This document shows, one piece after another, positions 62,331 through 64,000 of a stretch of DNA of 64,000 nucleotides (the first letter of the stretch is position 1; the number at the start of each line of letters is the position of its first letter). A program made the translations under genes and the position numbers. Source of the stretch: Reichenbachiella sp. (GTDB lineage: Bacteria > Bacteroidota > Bacteroidia > Cytophagales > Cyclobacteriaceae); NCBI RefSeq assembly GCF_033344935.1, contig NZ_JAWPMM010000001.1:978001-1042000 (forward strand), read 5' to 3'. Below the pieces are notes generated by a model. It worked only from the letters and a program-made list of their open reading frames with translations, did no database searches and was not told where the DNA came from.

Positions 62331-63212
62331 ATGAAACACCTCATAATTTTACTTTTTCTTGCTTCACTCTGTTCTTGCACTTCGAAGGAGAACAAAACTA
62401 CTACTGAAGGTGCTGAACAAAATGCAAAGACAACTCCTGTAATTCAAGCCAAAAAGCCTATTGAACAACCTAAACAGCCTGACCCGCAAAGTTTCGAGTA
62501 TTTACTTCAACTATCGGATAACATTATCAAAGAGATTCCGCGGTACCATATTGAAAAATTTATCGGAACAGATTGGGACGATGAGGACGATCCTTACCGA
62601 AAAATATACAGTGAAGATACTGATCATTATAAACTGCATGATAATTACGTTCTAACGTTTAGCGTTTCAATTCACGGTGTAGCGAATGAAACCGTTTTGG
62701 CAACATTTACTTCTGATGGCAAGAGAATTGATCACATTGGCGTAGCTCAATCATCAGATATGGACCTCTCGTCAACATCATATTCATCTCAGAGTTTTAA
62801 GATCTTTTCCGACTCCTTAGTACGTGTTCTAGATCAAACTACTAAAGCAAAGAACTATGATTATATGATGCCAGATTCTCTTGACTTGTTTGATCTCGAT
62901 TCAACTGAAGTAATAGAAACAACAAAATACACTCACTTCGTGATCCAAAACTCTGGAGAAATAAAAGAGGTAATGCCTCAACAAACCATTCTGGATGAAA
63001 CCGAACTCAGAACACTTAGTAAGGCAGAACTTAGATTAAAAAGAAATGAATTTTTTGCCCGACTCGGTTACATATTCAAAAGCGAAGATTTGCGAACTCA
63101 CTTTGAGAACACTAGCTGGTACGAACCTGAATTTGAGGATGTAACTAGCAAGCTAACTGCGTATGACAAATACAACATCAACATTATCAAACGCATTGAA
63201 AACGAAAAGTAA
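62331..63212 (+). CDS. Lipoprotein with YARHG domain (cassette C11)
   Basis: The 293-residue protein starts at the ATG at 62331, because the earlier in-frame start lies in the attC. It has a lipoprotein signal (LCSC, lipid Cys near residue 16) and a Lys/Pro/Gln-rich linker. A middle domain of unknown type follows. It ends in a YARHG-like domain (about 222-285): LRLKRNEFFARLGYIFKSED, then LRTHFENTSWYEPEF. YARHG domains occur in extracellular proteins of bacteria and are thought to bind ligands or cell wall. It is the single gene of its cassette. Confidence 0.75.
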   Translation: MKHLIILLFLASLCSCTSKENKTTTEGAEQNAKTTPVIQAKKPIEQPKQPDPQSFEYLLQLSDNIIKEIPRYHIEKFIGTDWDDEDDPYRKIYSEDTDHYKLHDNYVLTFSVSIHGVANETVLATFTSDGKRIDHIGVAQSSDMDLSSTSYSSQSFKIFSDSLVRVLDQTTKAKNYDYMMPDSLDLFDLDSTEVIETTKYTHFVIQNSGEIKEVMPQQTILDETELRTLSKAELRLKRNEFFARLGYIFKSEDLRTHFENTSWYEPEFEDVTSKLTAYDKYNINIIKRIENEK

Positions 63213-63216
63213 AGCC

Positions 63217-63378
63217 CTATAACAATTGCTATGAATGAATGGGGTTTAATCGGTCAGGATATTCCCGTGGGGATTGGAAAGTCCGCCACAAGTTTTATAT
63301 TTAAATCAAGGCGTGGCTATGTGCGAGACGAAAGGTTAGTGCATTCTAATCCCCACTCATCATAGCTGTGCGTTGTGC
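63217..63378 (+). repeat. attC-like site 11 (end of cassette C11)
   Basis: This 162-bp element has left core CTATAAC. The opening core of the cassette (62308) reads ATTATAG, so the pairing is complete except for one base, and runs to GCCC/GGGC beyond the core. The right core is GTTGTGC. It is near-identical to attC 8. Confidence 0.9.
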
Positions 63379-63446
63379 ACAAGCCAATAAATCCATCCAA
63401 TAAAAAATAAAGCTAGAAAATTTTGAAATTTCTATTTATTATTTCT

Positions 63447-63460
63447 GATATTGCAATATC
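63447..63460. promoter_or_regulatory. 14-bp palindrome before the MarR gene
   Basis: GATATTGCAATATC is a perfect palindrome 17 bp before the ATG at 63478. A related AT-rich palindrome lies after the gene. Both fit operators of the MarR protein, by analogy with the family's self-control. Confidence 0.5.
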
Positions 63461-63477
63461 AATAATTGATTCATCAA

Positions 63478-63903
63478 ATGAATATAGAAAGTATCATCCT
63501 TTTCCAAATTGACAAAACCAGCAAGGTATCTAAGTTATATTCACAAAGAGAGTTTGATAGATTGGGTATGGGCATCACTGTTGAACAATGGATACTATTG
63601 AAGATTATTGAAGAAAATGATGGACTTACTCAAAAGGAATTGGCTGACAAGTCACTTAGAGACCCTGCTTCTATCACGCGTACTTTGGACTTATTGAACA
63701 AAAAAGGTTTTGTTGAAAGAAGACCAGTTGAAGATAATAGGCGCCAATACAGTGTTTGCCTTAAAAAGGAAGGAAAGTCCTTTATTGAGAAATATATGCC
63801 CGTTATAAGTAGACACCGTGCAAAAAGTATTGAAGGTATTACGGAACAAGAGTTAGAAATTTTGACGCAGCTTTTAGGGAAAATTCAAAAGAATATGTTG
63901 TAA
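63478..63903 (+). CDS. MarR-family regulator (cassette C12)
   Basis: The 141-residue protein has the MarR winged helix: MGITVEQWILLKIIEENDGL (about 29-48), TQKELADKSLRDPASITRTL (about 49-68) and the wing NKKGFVERRPVEDNRRQYSV (about 72-91). MarR proteins bind palindromes as dimers and respond to small phenolic or oxidant signals. I took the ATG at 63478, not a TTG four codons before. It is the first gene of the last visible cassette and the cargo gene it may control follows 30 bp later. Confidence 0.85.
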   Translation: MNIESIILFQIDKTSKVSKLYSQREFDRLGMGITVEQWILLKIIEENDGLTQKELADKSLRDPASITRTLDLLNKKGFVERRPVEDNRRQYSVCLKKEGKSFIEKYMPVISRHRAKSIEGITEQELEILTQLLGKIQKNML

Positions 63904-63920
63904 AATTTTTTGACATTTAA

Positions 63921-63934
63921 ATTGATATATCAAT
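63921..63934. promoter_or_regulatory. 14-bp palindrome between the MarR gene and the next gene
   Basis: ATTGATATATCAAT is a perfect palindrome that overlaps the first bases of the next gene (ATG at 63933). Another TTGATATTA follows at once. A bound regulator here would block translation or transcription of the downstream gene. Confidence 0.45.
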
Positions 63935-64000
63935 GATTGATATTAACATAAATAAATTATTCATCCTTGTGCTGACTTCAACCTTAGCTTCATGTGGCAT
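63933..64000 (+). CDS. Lipoprotein, N-terminal part (cassette C12; runs off the window)
   Basis: An ATG at 63933 opens a frame of at least 22 codons to the edge of the window. It reads as a lipoprotein signal (LFILVLTSTLASCG, lipid Cys near residue 21). The rest is unseen, so the product is unknown. It follows the MarR gene in the same direction, inside the same cassette. Confidence 0.6.
   Translation, partial: MIDININKLFILVLTSTLASCG

Larger units (their letters stand above)
46212..64000 (+). mobile_element. Integron-like cassette array (recombinase, attI-like site, 11 attC-like sites; continues past the window)
   Basis: A tyrosine recombinase gene is followed by cassettes, all genes on the plus strand. 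The core GTTRRRY-like heptamers lie at 47162, 49480, 53955, 54870, 57310, 58017, 59078, 60032, 60773, 61478, 62308 and 63372. This gives eleven complete cassettes, C1 47163-49480, C2 to 53955, C3 to 54870, C4 to 57310, C5 to 58017, C6 to 59078, C7 to 60032, C8 to 60773, C9 to 61478, C10 to 62308 and C11 to 63372, plus the start of C12. In each complete cassette the opening core is the reverse complement of the core that begins its terminal attC. One opening core (62308) has A for G. This pairing is the expected trace of circular cassettes inserted by site-specific recombination. Confidence 0.87.

Noticed and set aside
46212-64000. Prophage, genomic island by tRNA insertion, or transposon
   Set aside because: No phage structural genes, tRNA, transposase or terminal repeats are visible, and the repeated paired cores are explained by cassettes.
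1-64000. CRISPR array, rRNA or tRNA genes
   Set aside because: No regularly spaced short direct repeats and no cloverleaf or rRNA-like sequence were noticed by eye. The repeats in the right part are attC sites of unequal spacing.

Overview
The window is a chromosomal segment of a Bacteroidetes bacterium, most likely a marine member of the Cytophagales. The evidence is three very large surface proteins ending in type IX secretion (T9SS) type A sorting domains, 7TMR-DISM and TPR sensor proteins, Shine-Dalgarno-poor starts, an AT-leaning composition and a TAnnTTTG-type -7 box. No rRNA, tRNA or CRISPR array was seen.

Layout. 1-1625: the N-terminal part of rmuC and a CPBP membrane protease-like protein, both on the minus strand. 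1797-28795: a signalling and adhesin locus holding a hybrid 7TMR-DISM histidine kinase, two tandem TPR/LuxR-type regulators, a 2778-residue Ig/MBG protein, a 1109-residue ELWxxDGT-repeat protein, a TPR histidine kinase with its NarL-type response regulator, and a 2124-residue Ig/MBG protein. The three large genes share a 3' module with a terminator. 28930-34945: metabolic and small genes, namely a GroES-like protein, an aldose-1-epimerase-like protein, a DUF1684 lipoprotein, a cupin, twin small coiled-coil proteins, a YfcE-like phosphodiesterase, and 3-hydroxyanthranilate dioxygenase with kynureninase. 34965-45716: nitrate/nitrite assimilation, namely nirB, nirD, a PAS kinase with a NarL-type regulator, a single-chain nitrate reductase with its own FAD/NAD and [2Fe-2S] domains, and a rubredoxin-tailed partner. 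16-bp inverted sites of 7-2-7 form (TACGTAT-TT-WTACGTA) lie before both nirB and the nitrate reductase gene.

46212-64000 (end): the most striking part, an integron-like cassette array. A tyrosine recombinase gene is followed by 11 attC-like elements. Each begins with an RYYYAAC core and ends with a GTTRRRY-like core. In every one of the 11 complete cassettes, the core at the cassette start is the reverse complement of the core that opens the attC at its end, over 7 and usually 9-10 bases. That is the signature of cassettes that were circular before insertion. All cassette genes are on the plus strand. The recombinase is Xer/IntI-like but appears to lack the IntI-specific insertion, and it points toward the array, with the first cassette boundary only 30 bp past its stop codon. 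Cargo includes a five-gene cassette with an AAC(3)-I-like acetyltransferase, a complete single-chain restriction-modification enzyme with a regulator, an exported serine protease with a PIN-like protein, OsmC with TrmO-like proteins, a YARHG lipoprotein, a TonB/TPR protein, several small lipoproteins and a MarR regulator. One cassette gene carries an apparent frameshift.

Everything here comes from reading the sequence. Family names rest on motif recognition, not on database searches.
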